Assembly: GCA_004557185.1 (NCBI GenBank)
Contig: SFEP01000006.1
Span: 1 to 53,904, forward strand
Length of the DNA: 53,904 nt
Direction: 5' to 3'
Source: Bacteroidales bacterium
GTDB lineage: Bacteria; Bacteroidota; Bacteroidia; Bacteroidales; Bacteroidaceae
Of this stretch, positions 15,892 through 24,893 are shown in pieces; position 1 is the stretch's first letter; each line of letters starts with the position of its first letter. The translations under genes and the position numbers were made by a program. The notes below the pieces were generated by a model that saw only the letters and a program-made list of their open reading frames with translations, did no database searches and was not told the DNA's origin.

Positions 15892-17553
15892 TCAGTATTG
15901 GAAACTGCTGCCGCCCAGAAACTCGCGCAGCAGGGAGTTGGGCGGGAGGCCGTGCGTGGGGATGGGTTTGAAATATTGCAGGAACTTGCGCAAGCGGTAG
16001 GCTTCGCTGTATTCGGGCGCATTTTCAGGCACCTGTTCGAGCAAGGGCAGGGCTTGTTCGCGCAGGGCGGCAAGCTCGAAGAGCAGGGCGGTGTTCATCA
16101 TCTCGTCGGCCTGTTCCTGGAAGGGGAAAATCCACCGCTCCTCGCCGCGGCGCACCATGGGCCACTGGCGTATGGTTTCTTGAGCCGAGCGGGCGCGGTA
16201 CTTGTAGTCGCGCACAATGCGGCGCAGCAAACGGTTGTCGGTGGTGGGAATGTAGTTGTGGTCGTCGAGCATGATGGTGGTGAGTGCCGAGGCGTAAATC
16301 TTGAACTTGGCACTGTCGGGCACGTTGGCCGTGAGCACAGGGTTGAGGGCGTGTATGCCTTCGATGACGAGTATGTCGTTGTTGGCGAGTTGCAGCGTTT
16401 CGCCGCTCTGCTCCGACTTGCCTGTTTCAAAGTTGAAGCGCGGGGTGGCCACGGCCTCGCCCGCAATGAGGCGGTTGATGTCGTCGCTCAGTCGGCGGCA
16501 GTCCATGGCGTCGATGTGCTCGAAATCGTAGTGTCCCTCCGCATCGAGGGGCGTGCGTTCGCGGTCTACAAAGTAGTCGTCGGTGGAGAGGGGCACTGGG
16601 CGCAGTCCGCACACCCGCAGCTGCACCGAGAGTCGCTTGCAGAAGGTCGTCTTGCCGCTCGACGACGGGCCGGCAATCAGCACGATGCGGCAGTTGGGGA
16701 GCGAGGCTATGCGGTCTGCCATGCGGGCGATGCGCTTTTCCTGCAAGGCTTCCGACACGTTGATGAGGCTGTTGGTGTAGCCCAAGGAGCAGGCCTGGTT
16801 GAAGTCGCCCACCGTTTGCACGCCCAGAATGCGGTTCCACTCATGCTGCTCGCGGAACACGCTGAACATCTTGTCCTGCTGCCGCATGGGGCGCAGCTGC
16901 GAGGGGTTGGCGGGGTCGGGCAGGCGCAGCAGCAGGCCGTCGCCGTAGGGCACCACGTCGAACAGGAAGAGCTGGCTGGTGCGCACCAGCAGCGAGCCGT
17001 AGAAGTAGTCGGCCGTGCCGTCGAGCGTGTAGTAGGTGGTGTAGAGCGTGCCGAGGCCTTCGAGCAGCAGCGCCTTGCTCTCAAGCCCCTCGCTGCGAAA
17101 GCGCGCCGCGGCCTCCTCGGTGGGGCAGGTGATGCGGTGGAAGGGCAGGTCGGCGGCCACAATCTCGTGCATGCGGCGTCGGATGGCGTCGATGTGGGCG
17201 GGCGTCACGCCGCCGGGCAGCATGGGGTGGCAGTAGTAACCGTTCGACACGGGCGTGTCGATGCGCAGCAGGGTGCCGGGGTAAAGGTCGCGCACAGCCT
17301 TGTAGAGCACGAAGAAGAGCGAGCGGGTGTAAGTGCGAAGGCCCGAGGGGCAACTGGTGTCGATAAACTCCACGTCCTTGGCGCTGAACAGCGCGTAGTG
17401 CAGGCCCTCGACCTTGTTGTTGACCTTGGCGCTCGTGGGGCCGTGGGGCATGTTCAGATGGAGGGAGGCATACACCTCCTCAAGCGTGGCGCCGAGGGGC
17501 ACGGTGTGCGTCTGCCCCGTGTTGTGGCAACGTATGCGAATAGGGTGTTTCAT
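15892..17553 (-). CDS. TGS-domain nucleoside kinase (uridine kinase-like)
   Basis: A 553-residue fusion seen across Bacteroidota: an N-terminal TGS domain (residues 1-65), a threonyl-tRNA-synthetase-like second additional domain in the middle, and a C-terminal uridine-kinase P-loop domain. The Walker A motif is GPSSSGKTTFCKR near residue 297, followed by LSTDDYFVDRERTP and YDFEHIDAMD typical of uridine/phosphoribulokinase enzymes. It should phosphorylate a nucleoside with ATP or GTP; the role of the tRNA-synthetase-like part is unknown. The ATG at 17553 gives the TGS start; the frame is open 14 codons upstream. A -7-like TACATTTG is at 17651-17658 (minus strand). Confidence 0.88.
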   Translation of the reverse strand: MKHPIRIRCHNTGQTHTVPLGATLEEVYASLHLNMPHGPTSAKVNNKVEGLHYALFSAKDVEFIDTSCPSGLRTYTRSLFFVLYKAVRDLYPGTLLRIDTPVSNGYYCHPMLPGGVTPAHIDAIRRRMHEIVAADLPFHRITCPTEEAAARFRSEGLESKALLLEGLGTLYTTYYTLDGTADYFYGSLLVRTSQLFLFDVVPYGDGLLLRLPDPANPSQLRPMRQQDKMFSVFREQHEWNRILGVQTVGDFNQACSLGYTNSLINVSEALQEKRIARMADRIASLPNCRIVLIAGPSSSGKTTFCKRLSVQLRVCGLRPVPLSTDDYFVDRERTPLDAEGHYDFEHIDAMDCRRLSDDINRLIAGEAVATPRFNFETGKSEQSGETLQLANNDILVIEGIHALNPVLTANVPDSAKFKIYASALTTIMLDDHNYIPTTDNRLLRRIVRDYKYRARSAQETIRQWPMVRRGEERWIFPFQEQADEMMNTALLFELAALREQALPLLEQVPENAPEYSEAYRLRKFLQYFKPIPTHGLPPNSLLREFLGGSSFQY

Positions 17554-17749
17554 AAAATGCAAAATCTGACAAAGCGAATAGATTGAACCCACCAAATGCT
17601 GAGGGTGAGCACGCGCCGCGGCCTCGCAGGGTGGGGGAGCGGTGCACGGGCAAATGTACGAAATAAGGCATGACGCACGCCGCGATTGACTTTTTTTATC
17701 ACAGCCCTCAGCACAAATGTAAATAATGTGGGCAGATGCGCCCCTTTTT

Positions 17750-17777
17750 TAGAGGCCAGGGCCTAGAGGCCAGGGCC
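17750..17777. repeat. Two tandem copies of a 14-mer
   Basis: TAGAGGCCAGGGCC occurs at 17750-17763 and again directly at 17764-17777. It lies in the 282-bp gap between the DUF3109 gene and the nucleoside kinase. No function is apparent; replication slippage explains it. Confidence 0.6.
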
Positions 17778-17835
17778 GCCCTCCCTCATTCGCAGTGCCT
17801 TTTATCCTTTCTGCCCGTCCTGTGATGAGCCGCCG

Positions 17836-18429
17836 CTATTCAGCCAGCAGTTGCTCCGCCACGGCGCAGAGCTCTTCGTACCACGCTGCGCCGAAGCGGC
17901 GCGTGAGTGGTTCGGCCAAGTAGCGGTAGAGCGGCAGTTGCAGGCTGCGCCCCTTCTGCACGGCGGGCTGGCACACGTTCCAGCGGTGGTAGCGCAGTGC
18001 GGTGAGCCCGTTTTTCAGTTGGCTTTCGCGGAGTGGATAGAGGGCGCACGAAATGGGCTTGCACCACGCTGTGCGTCCCTCGCGGAACGCCTTGTCGGTG
18101 GCGCACAGGCAGCAGCCCTCGTCGTTGTAGCAGGTAAACACGCAGTCGCGGCCGTTCACGATACTCGTCACGAGGTCGCCCTCGCAGTCGGTGTAGGCCA
18201 CGCCTTGGCGGTCGATGACGTCCTGCGCCGCTGCGCTGAGGTCGGGCCATACAGCGTTGCACACGTTTTCAAGTTCCATCACCTCGTCGGGCAGCAGGGG
18301 CGCACCGCTGTCGCCCTCCACGCAGCACTGGCCGCGGCAGGCGCTCAGGTCGCAGCAAAAGCATTCGGTGAAGACTTCGGACGACAGCAACACGTCGCCC
18401 ACTTGCACAATGGGGGGAAGTTCTGGCAT
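17836..18429 (-). CDS. DUF3109 family cysteine-rich protein
   Basis: A 197-residue protein of the Bacteroidota DUF3109 family, related to YkgJ-type zinc or iron-sulfur cluster proteins. Cysteines are grouped: CFCCDLSACRGQCC near residues 23-36, single Cys in the middle, then FTCYNDEGCCLCA (about 116-128) and WCKPISCALYPLR (about 139-151), a layout that suggests one or more metal or iron-sulfur sites. Its biochemical role is not known. It lies on the same strand as the nucleoside kinase and ung, between them, with a GC-rich direct repeat upstream. Confidence 0.87.
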   Translation of the reverse strand: MPELPPIVQVGDVLLSSEVFTECFCCDLSACRGQCCVEGDSGAPLLPDEVMELENVCNAVWPDLSAAAQDVIDRQGVAYTDCEGDLVTSIVNGRDCVFTCYNDEGCCLCATDKAFREGRTAWCKPISCALYPLRESQLKNGLTALRYHRWNVCQPAVQKGRSLQLPLYRYLAEPLTRRFGAAWYEELCAVAEQLLAE

Positions 18430-18475
18430 AAATAAGAAGAATGGGGAGAAGGGTGAAAAGAATGTGGCGGTCGCG

Positions 18476-18581
18476 GCGTCGTGGCGGTGTGGCGTGTGCC
18501 AGTGTCGCGGTGGTCGCAGCGGTGCGGCAGTTGTCGCGGCGTCGCAGCGTCGTGGCGGTGTGGCGTGTGCCAGCGTCGCGG
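18476..18581. repeat. GC-rich direct repeat, 35 nt, 71-bp spacing
   Basis: Positions 18476-18510 and 18547-18581 are the same 35-mer with one mismatch (core GTGGCGGTGTGGCGTGTGCC). The stretch between them is also GTCGCGG-rich, so the 174-bp gap between ung and the DUF3109 gene is low in complexity. Slippage or an expanded spacer is likely; no gene is seen. Confidence 0.65.
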
Positions 18582-18603
18582 CGCGGCGGGCAACCCCTGC
18601 GGC

Positions 18604-19266
18604 TTACCAGTTGATGGGACTGATGCCGTGGCTGATGAGGTAGTCGTTGCAGCGCGAAAAATGGTGGTTGCCGAAGAAGCCGCGGTAGGCCGACAGCGGC
18701 GAGGGATGCGCCGAGAGCAACGCCAGGTGGCGCTGGCGGTCGATGACCTGCCCCTTCTGCTGCGCATAGCTGCCCCAGAGCATAAACACCAAGTGCTCGC
18801 GTTCGGCGTTGAGGCGTGCTATCACGGCGTCGGTGAAGCGTTCCCAGCCCTGCCGCTGGTGCGACCCTGCGGCGTGAGCCCGCACCGTCAGCGTGGCGTT
18901 GAGCAGCAGCACCCCCTGCTCGGCCCAGTGGCGCAGACTCCCGTGGCGCGGCACCTCGCGGCCCAGGTCGTCGCTCATTTCCTTATAGATGTTCTGCAGC
19001 GACGGCGGCACCGCCACGCCCTCCTTCACCGAGAAGCAGAGGCCCTCGGCCTGCCCCGGCTCGTGGTAGGGGTCTTGCCCGATGATGACCACCTTCACGC
19101 GGTCGAAGGGGCAGAGGTTGAAGGCGTTGAATATCTCCCGTCCCGGCGGATAGCAGGGCCCGGCCGCATATTCCTTGCGCACAAAGTCGGTGAGTTGGCT
19201 GAAATAAGGGGCGTCAAACTCCCCTTGCAGCCGCTGTGCCCACGAGGGCTCTATTTTCACGTTCAT
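18604..19266 (-). CDS. ung: Uracil-DNA glycosylase
   Basis: A 220-residue family 1 UDG that removes uracil from DNA as the first step of base-excision repair. The water-activating loop GQDPYHEPGQ is at residues 63-72 with D65; LLNATLTV follows, and the minor-groove motif HPSPLSAYRG begins at H187. Length is normal. The frame is open 51 codons upstream, but MNVKIEPSW at 19266 is the family start. A perfect -7 box (TATTTTTG, minus strand 19272-19279) lies only five bases before this ATG, which suggests a leaderless or nearly leaderless mRNA. Confidence 0.96.
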   Translation of the reverse strand: MNVKIEPSWAQRLQGEFDAPYFSQLTDFVRKEYAAGPCYPPGREIFNAFNLCPFDRVKVVIIGQDPYHEPGQAEGLCFSVKEGVAVPPSLQNIYKEMSDDLGREVPRHGSLRHWAEQGVLLLNATLTVRAHAAGSHQRQGWERFTDAVIARLNAEREHLVFMLWGSYAQQKGQVIDRQRHLALLSAHPSPLSAYRGFFGNHHFSRCNDYLISHGISPINW

Positions 19267-19549
19267 GTGGGCAAAAATACGGCTTTTCCGCCACCTGCCG
19301 CGTCTGAGAATGCACATATCGCCCGCCGATGTGAGAAAAACCCCTGCTTCCTTGTCTAAAATGAACGCCCTACAAAAAAACATGCGATAAAAAAGATACC
19401 ACATGAAAACTTTTTGCAATTTTGCAGTTTTAGAAACGCTTGGCTCCGTCCATGCGCTTCAAGGCATGCCCGCAGCCAGCCCGTTTTGCAAGCCGGCAGG
19501 CGGCCGGTATGTTCCAACAGCAACAACCTTATAACACATAACATAATCT

Positions 19550-20842
19550 ATGGAACCTGCAAAAGGAAAATTAGGTGTCATGGTCGTAGGTCTTGGCGCC
19601 GTCACTACGACTTTTATCACGGGTGTACTCATGGTACGCAAAGGATTGGCCAAGCCCGTTGGCTCGATGACGCAATATGACAAAATCCGCGTAGGCCGCG
19701 GCAAGGACAAGCGCTACCTGCACTATGGCGAGATTGTGCCCCTTACCGACCTCAACGACATGGTATTCGGTGCGTGGGACGTCTATCCCGCCAATGCCTA
19801 CGAGAGCGCCCTCAACGCCGAGGTGCTCCGCGAAAAGGACATTGAACCTGTGCGCGACGAACTCAAGGCCATCGTGCCCCTTACCGCCGCCTTCGACCGC
19901 AACTACGCCAAGCGCCTCGACGGCACCAACGTCAAGCAGTGCGCCACCCGCTGGGACATGGTCGAAGCCCTGCGTCAGGACATCCGCGACTTCAAGCAGC
20001 AGAACGGCTGCGACCGCATCGTTGTCATCTGGGCCGCCAGTACCGAAATCTACGTGCCCGTCTGCGATGAAGTGCACGGCACACTCGCAGCACTCGAGGC
20101 TGCCATGAAGGCCAACGATACCGAGCACGTCGCACCCTCCATGTGCTACGCCTATGCCGCCCTGGCCGAGGGTGCACCCTTCATCATGGGCGCCCCCAAC
20201 ACCACTGTCGACATTCCCGCCATGTGGGAAATGGCCGAAAAGACCAAGATGCCCATCGCCGGTAAGGACTTCAAAACGGGCCAGACGCTTGTCAAGTCGG
20301 GCTTCGCACCCATCATCGGCACCCGTTGCCTCGGTTTGAGCGGCTGGTTCTCCACCAACATTCTTGGCAACCGCGACGGCCTGGTGCTCGACGAGCCCGC
20401 CAACTTCCACACCAAGGAAGTGTCGAAGCTCTCCACCCTCGAGAGCATCCTCGTGCCCGAGAATCAGCCCGACCTCTACACCGACTATTACCACAAGGTG
20501 CGCATCAACTACTATCCCCCGCGCAACGACAACAAGGAAGGCTGGGACAACATCGACATCTTCGGTTGGATGGGCTATCCCATGCAGATCAAGATCAACT
20601 TCCTCTGCCGCGACTCCATCCTTGCCGCCCCGCTGCTGCTCGACCTCGTGCTCCTCTCCGACCTCGCCGCCCGCAAGGGCCGCTACGGCACGCAGCGCTT
20701 CCTGAGCTTCTTCCTCAAGAGCCCCATGCACGACTATACGCAGAACGAGGTGCCCATCAACCACCTCTTCCAGCAGTACGTCATGCTCAAAAACGCCATT
20801 CGCGAGATGGGCGGCTACGAAGCCGACGAGGAAATCGACTAA
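19550..20842 (+). CDS. myo-Inositol-1-phosphate synthase
   Basis: A 430-residue NAD-dependent enzyme that cyclises glucose 6-phosphate to 1L-myo-inositol 1-phosphate. The dinucleotide-binding region is at the N-terminus (VMVVGLGAVTTTFITG, about residues 10-25); IVVIWAASTEI, GAPNTTVDIPA, the lysine-containing AGKDFKTGQT block and NILGNRDG are hallmarks of the INO1 family, with the C-terminal half forming the tetramer interface. In Bacteroides the homologous enzyme feeds inositol-lipid synthesis from a small gene cluster; here none of those partner genes is adjacent (a DUF5686 gene follows, ung precedes). Free inositol phosphate may feed inositol lipids encoded elsewhere. Confidence 0.93.
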   Translation: MEPAKGKLGVMVVGLGAVTTTFITGVLMVRKGLAKPVGSMTQYDKIRVGRGKDKRYLHYGEIVPLTDLNDMVFGAWDVYPANAYESALNAEVLREKDIEPVRDELKAIVPLTAAFDRNYAKRLDGTNVKQCATRWDMVEALRQDIRDFKQQNGCDRIVVIWAASTEIYVPVCDEVHGTLAALEAAMKANDTEHVAPSMCYAYAALAEGAPFIMGAPNTTVDIPAMWEMAEKTKMPIAGKDFKTGQTLVKSGFAPIIGTRCLGLSGWFSTNILGNRDGLVLDEPANFHTKEVSKLSTLESILVPENQPDLYTDYYHKVRINYYPPRNDNKEGWDNIDIFGWMGYPMQIKINFLCRDSILAAPLLLDLVLLSDLAARKGRYGTQRFLSFFLKSPMHDYTQNEVPINHLFQQYVMLKNAIREMGGYEADEEID

Positions 20843-21061
20843 TTCCTTAGCCGATGGCTTCGGCCCTCATCCCATTCCCGCAAGCAAACACAAGTCTCAC
20901 GCCCCGCCTGCTATGCCCCGCATAGTGGCGGTGGCATGAGGCTTTTCTCTCTCCCCAGGCATGGCAGCCAGCCTTCGCAGCGCCCTGCATGCTCCCGCCG
21001 CATTCACCGAAACACTTACCTTGGGGTTGAAAAAAAATCCCACCTTACACCAGCATTCCCC

Positions 21062-23656
21062 GTGAAACGCATCCTCTTTCTCCTGCTCCTGCTCCTCACC
21101 GTCGTGCCTCCCGCCTTGGCGCAGCGCATGCTGCATGGCAGGGTCACCGACTCCCGAACGGGCGAGGCACTGCCCTTCGTCAACGTGGTCTACACAGCTG
21201 GCGGCGGCACGCGGTCCGACCTCAACGGCCGTTTCACCCTCCCCTTCAAGCAAGGCAGGCTCCGCCTCTCCATGGTGGGCTACGAAACCAAGTCATTCAA
21301 CGTGCGTACGGCCGACGATACGTTGCACATCACGCTCAAAAGCCTCGAGTCATCGCTCGGCACAGCTGTCGTCACCGGTCGCAAAACCAAGTATTCGCGC
21401 AAAAACAACCCAGCCGTCGAACTCATGCGCAAGGTCATTGCCGCCAAAAAGCGCAGCGACCTCCACACCTACGACTACTTCAGCATCGACAAGTACTCCA
21501 AAATCACCTTCGCCTTCAACGAGGTGACCGAGAAAATCTTTGAAGATGGTAAATTCAAAAAATTCCCCTTCCTCAAAGACCACGTTGAGGTGTGCAACGA
21601 AACGGGCAAACTCATCCTCCCCATTTCGGTGGACGAAACCGTGACGCGCCAGATATACCGCCGCGACCCCAAGAGCGAGAAGAACATCATCATGGCCCAG
21701 CGCACCACGGGCATCAACGAACTCTTCAACACGGGCGACATCGTCAACACCATGCTCAAGGACTGCTTTACTGACGTCAACATCTACGACGACGAGGTGC
21801 GCCTCCTGCAGTACCCCTTCATCAGCCCCATCTCCACCCGCTCCGCCATCAACTTCTACCGCTACTTCATCATCGACACCTTGCAGGTAATGGGCAACCG
21901 CTGCATACGCGTCGACTTCACCCCCAACAACCCACAGGACTTCGGCTTCTCGGGCAGCCTCTACATCATGGCCGACAGCACCTACCGCGTGCGCCGTGTT
22001 GAAATGGGCATACCCGCCCGCAGCGACGTCAACTTTGTGGAGCGCATGACCATCATCCAGGAGTTCGACCGCCTGCCCAGCGGCGAGCAGGTGCTCCTCA
22101 AGGACGACATGATTGTGCAGCTCAAGATAGCCAGTTTCCTGCACAAGTTTCATGTGCGGCGCAGCACCGAGTACTCCCACTTCTCCTTTGTGCCCATCCC
22201 CGACCGCACCTTCCGCTTCAAGGGCGAAACCCTCATCGACCCCAACGCACAAATGCGCTCCGCCGACTACTGGGCCGAGCACCGCCCCGACAGCCTCACA
22301 CGCAGCGAGGACCAAATGAGCGCCCTCATACGCAAACTCGAAAAGGTGAAAGGCTTCAAACCCGTGCTCTGGATAGCCAAAGCCTTCATCGAGAACTTTG
22401 TGGAGACCAGCGTCAATCCTGAGCGCCCCTCCAAGGTCGACATCGGCCCCATCAACACCATGTTCACCAGCAACTTTGTCGACGGTTTCCGCCTGCGCGG
22501 CTCTGCCCAAACCACCGCCAACCTGCACAAGCACCTCTTTCTCAAGGGCTACCTGGCCTACGGCTTCAAAGACCGCAAAATGAAGGGTATGGGCGAGGTG
22601 ACGTGGTCGTTCAACGAAAAAGCCTACCTGCCGCGCGAATTTCCCGTCAACAACCTCACCTTCACCTACAGCAACGACGTCATGTCGCCCTCCGACAAGT
22701 TCATGCCCACCGACAAGGACAACGTCTTCACCTCCTTCAAGTGGACAACCGTCAAGCACATGATGTACTACGAAACCTACCGCCTGCTCTGGGACTATGA
22801 GCAGAACAGCGGCCTGCGTTTCACCTTCCAGCTGCGCACCTCGAAGGACAAGCCCACCGCCAGCCTCTTCTACCAGCCCCTGAACACAGGCCCCGTCACG
22901 CCCCTCAGCCACGTGTGGCTGCCTTACATCCGCACCTACGACTTCCAGGCCAGCGTATGCCTGCAGCCCGGCGCCACGTGGATCAACACCAAGCAGCGCC
23001 GCATCGCGGCCAACCACGACGCCCCCGTCTACACCCTGCGCCACACCACGGGCCTCTACAACTTCGGCAAGGCTACCTACCCCTACAACTACACCGAGGC
23101 CGGCGTCTACAAGCGCTTCTGGCTTGCCTCGTGGGGCAAGATGGACGTCGACATACGCGGCGGCGTGCAGTGGAACAAGGTGCCCTATCCCCTCCTCATC
23201 ATGCCCGCAGCCAACCTCTCGTACATCATGGAGGACAACACCTTCAGCCTTATCAACAACATGGAGTTCCCCACCGACAGGTTCGTATCGCTCATGTACT
23301 CGTGGGACCTCAACGGCAAAATTCTCAACCGCATACCCCTGCTGCGCAAACTCAAGTGGCGCGAGTACATCGGTTGCAACGTGCTCTGGGGCACCCTCAC
23401 CAGCAAGAACGACCCCACCCTCTCGCGTCACAGCCATAGCGGGCGTCTGCTCTACTTTCCCGGCTCCTTCAGTGCCGACGGCACCTTTGCGCCCCTCTCG
23501 CATGTGATGGACCCCAAAAAGCCCTACGTAGAGGTGGTAGCGGGCATACACAACATTTTCAAGATATTCCACATACAGTACGTGCATCGCATCAACTACC
23601 TCTATCCCGGCACGCAAACGTGGGGCATACGCGGCATGTTCCGCCTCACCTTCTGA
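21062..23656 (+). CDS. DUF5686 / carboxypeptidase-regulatory-like domain outer-membrane protein
   Basis: An envelope protein of 864 residues if the GTG at 21062 is the start. A frame with an ATG at 20936 exists, but its first 42 residues have no signal peptide, whereas the GTG puts KRILFLLLLLLTVVPPALAQ at the N-terminus, a clear signal peptide. After it comes a carboxypeptidase D-like regulatory beta-sandwich (HGRVTDSRTGEALPFVNV, then DLNGRFTL), then the long DUF5686 region ending in many amphipathic strands and a C-terminal FRLTF, as in outer-membrane beta-barrels. The family is common in Bacteroidota; its function is unknown. A strong terminator follows at 23702-23743. Confidence 0.85.
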   Translation: MKRILFLLLLLLTVVPPALAQRMLHGRVTDSRTGEALPFVNVVYTAGGGTRSDLNGRFTLPFKQGRLRLSMVGYETKSFNVRTADDTLHITLKSLESSLGTAVVTGRKTKYSRKNNPAVELMRKVIAAKKRSDLHTYDYFSIDKYSKITFAFNEVTEKIFEDGKFKKFPFLKDHVEVCNETGKLILPISVDETVTRQIYRRDPKSEKNIIMAQRTTGINELFNTGDIVNTMLKDCFTDVNIYDDEVRLLQYPFISPISTRSAINFYRYFIIDTLQVMGNRCIRVDFTPNNPQDFGFSGSLYIMADSTYRVRRVEMGIPARSDVNFVERMTIIQEFDRLPSGEQVLLKDDMIVQLKIASFLHKFHVRRSTEYSHFSFVPIPDRTFRFKGETLIDPNAQMRSADYWAEHRPDSLTRSEDQMSALIRKLEKVKGFKPVLWIAKAFIENFVETSVNPERPSKVDIGPINTMFTSNFVDGFRLRGSAQTTANLHKHLFLKGYLAYGFKDRKMKGMGEVTWSFNEKAYLPREFPVNNLTFTYSNDVMSPSDKFMPTDKDNVFTSFKWTTVKHMMYYETYRLLWDYEQNSGLRFTFQLRTSKDKPTASLFYQPLNTGPVTPLSHVWLPYIRTYDFQASVCLQPGATWINTKQRRIAANHDAPVYTLRHTTGLYNFGKATYPYNYTEAGVYKRFWLASWGKMDVDIRGGVQWNKVPYPLLIMPAANLSYIMEDNTFSLINNMEFPTDRFVSLMYSWDLNGKILNRIPLLRKLKWREYIGCNVLWGTLTSKNDPTLSRHSHSGRLLYFPGSFSADGTFAPLSHVMDPKKPYVEVVAGIHNIFKIFHIQYVHRINYLYPGTQTWGIRGMFRLTF

Positions 23657-23701
23657 CGCCCCACACCCAGCCTTGACCCCTGTGCCCCGCACCCCGAGCC
23701 C

Positions 23702-23743
23702 TTCACCCCCACACCGCCCTTCGTAGCACGGTGTGGGGGTGAA
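23702..23743 (+). terminator. Hairpin terminator after the DUF5686 gene
   Basis: A perfect 15-bp stem (TTCACCCCCACACCG with its complement at 23729-23743) and a 12-nt loop, followed by only TTTG. It lies 46 nt past the stop codon in a convergent intergenic region. Confidence 0.8.
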
Positions 23744-23772
23744 TTTGTAGGGGGACGGATGCCGTGAAAAAT

Positions 23773-23929
23773 AGATGCTACGTAAAAAAGTTTACGTACG
23801 ACGTGATTTTTTTTACGTACGACGTGATATTTTTTACGTAGCACCCCGTTTTCCCTATTCGCCGCCCCGCCAGAAATAGATGCCGTGGGAAAAAACGTCC
23901 ACGGCGGGGTAAGTTTTTCCCACGGCGTC
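23773..23929. repeat. Composite palindromic repeat B
   Basis: The first unit (23773-23843) has AGATGCTACGTAAAAAA and its near-complement TTTTTTACGTAGCA at the ends and two tandem 21-bp ACGTACGACGTGAT units inside; it matches the second unit of repeat A at 70 of 71 positions. A linker with CGCCGCCCCGCC, also present in A, leads into the second unit (about 23880-23929), GATGCCGTGGGAAAAA and its partner around a CCACGGCGGGGTAAG core. It lies between the terminators of the convergent DUF5686 and recO genes. Confidence 0.85.
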
Positions 23930-23976
23930 CCGTTTGTCTTAGTTCCGGGGCTGTGGTGCCGGCAAGCGATGGGTTG

Positions 23977-24014
23977 CAAAAATCCCTGCTGCGGGTGCGG
24001 GGCTGGCAGCAGGG
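23977..24014 (-). terminator. Rho-independent terminator of recO
   Basis: On the minus strand a 9-bp stem, CCCTGCTGC with GCAGCAGGG, is followed by ATTTTTG. It begins 17 nt past the recO stop codon. Confidence 0.8.
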
Positions 24015-24031
24015 AGGGTGCGGTTGCGGGG

Positions 24032-24754
24032 TCAGAACATTTCGCGCAGCACATCGAGCGACTTGAGGTCGGGAAAGCCGGGCAGATGCAGGGCATAGTA
24101 GCGGTTGAGGGCGGCGAGCAGACGGCTGCGGTCGGCCCCGCTGAAGCGGAACACGCGCATGGTTTCGTAGCGCATGCGCAGCAGTTTGGGCACCCATGCG
24201 GCGTCGGCGGGCGTCAGGCAGTCGGCGTGCGGCGTAGTCCCTGTGCCGAAGGTGCCCGAGCGCATGTCGAAGTAGGAACCCGGCACATAGTCGGCCACCT
24301 CGGGCATGAACCCTAAGAAACGTGTGAGGCGGAGCAGAAACACGAGGTGGAAGTTGGCGTACGACGAGGGGCAGGCGTCGAGCCACTGCAGCGAGTCGAC
24401 CACGTAGCCGAAGACGTCGCTCGCGTCCTGCTCGCTGCGCACCGCGTGGTGCAGAAAGTCGGCCAGAAAGAGGGCTATGGCCAGTTTGCTCGGCTCGTAG
24501 GGCAGCGAGGCAAAGGGCTGCACGGCGCGCGCCGCTGTGGGGCGCTTGAGGCTGGCTTTGCGCTGCTCGTTCCACTCCACCTCGACCAGCGTGAGGGGCT
24601 GGAACAGCGTGTGGCGCACCGCTGCGCGCCGCGAGCGCGACACGCGCACCCACATGTCGATGCAGCCGTGCGACTGCGTGAGCAGGTGTGTGATGACGGC
24701 CTCGTCGTTGTATTTTGTGGTGCGCAGCACCAGTGCACGTGTACGCATATACAT
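24032..24754 (-). CDS. recO: DNA repair protein RecO
   Basis: A 240-residue protein that works with RecF and RecR to load RecA on single-stranded DNA. The N-terminal OB-fold starts MYMRTRALVLRTTKYND, the standard RecO opening; the rest is helical with the WLDACPSSYANFHLVFLLRL stretch. It lacks the CxxC zinc site seen in many RecO proteins, having a single cysteine in that area. The open frame extends 76 codons further upstream but loses all family resemblance, so the start is at 24754, or 24748 (the second ATG). It diverges from tRNA-Glu. Confidence 0.88.
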   Translation of the reverse strand: MYMRTRALVLRTTKYNDEAVITHLLTQSHGCIDMWVRVSRSRRAAVRHTLFQPLTLVEVEWNEQRKASLKRPTAARAVQPFASLPYEPSKLAIALFLADFLHHAVRSEQDASDVFGYVVDSLQWLDACPSSYANFHLVFLLRLTRFLGFMPEVADYVPGSYFDMRSGTFGTGTTPHADCLTPADAAWVPKLLRMRYETMRVFRFSGADRSRLLAALNRYYALHLPGFPDLKSLDVLREMF

Positions 24755-24893
24755 ATATATAATAGGAGTGGGGCGCAGCAAGCCCGCCGGCTTCGGGGCG
24801 TGGCCGCAGGGGGCCGGCGGGGCTCGCGGGCATGGCCTACGGGCGCTCGGTGGTGCAAAAATAGCGGTTTTGCGAAAAAAATCATGTGAAAGT

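Noticed and set aside
21350..23692. 780-codon open frame on the minus strand opposite the DUF5686 gene
   Set aside because: Shadow of the real gene; same biased composition, no motif, no promoter or start context.
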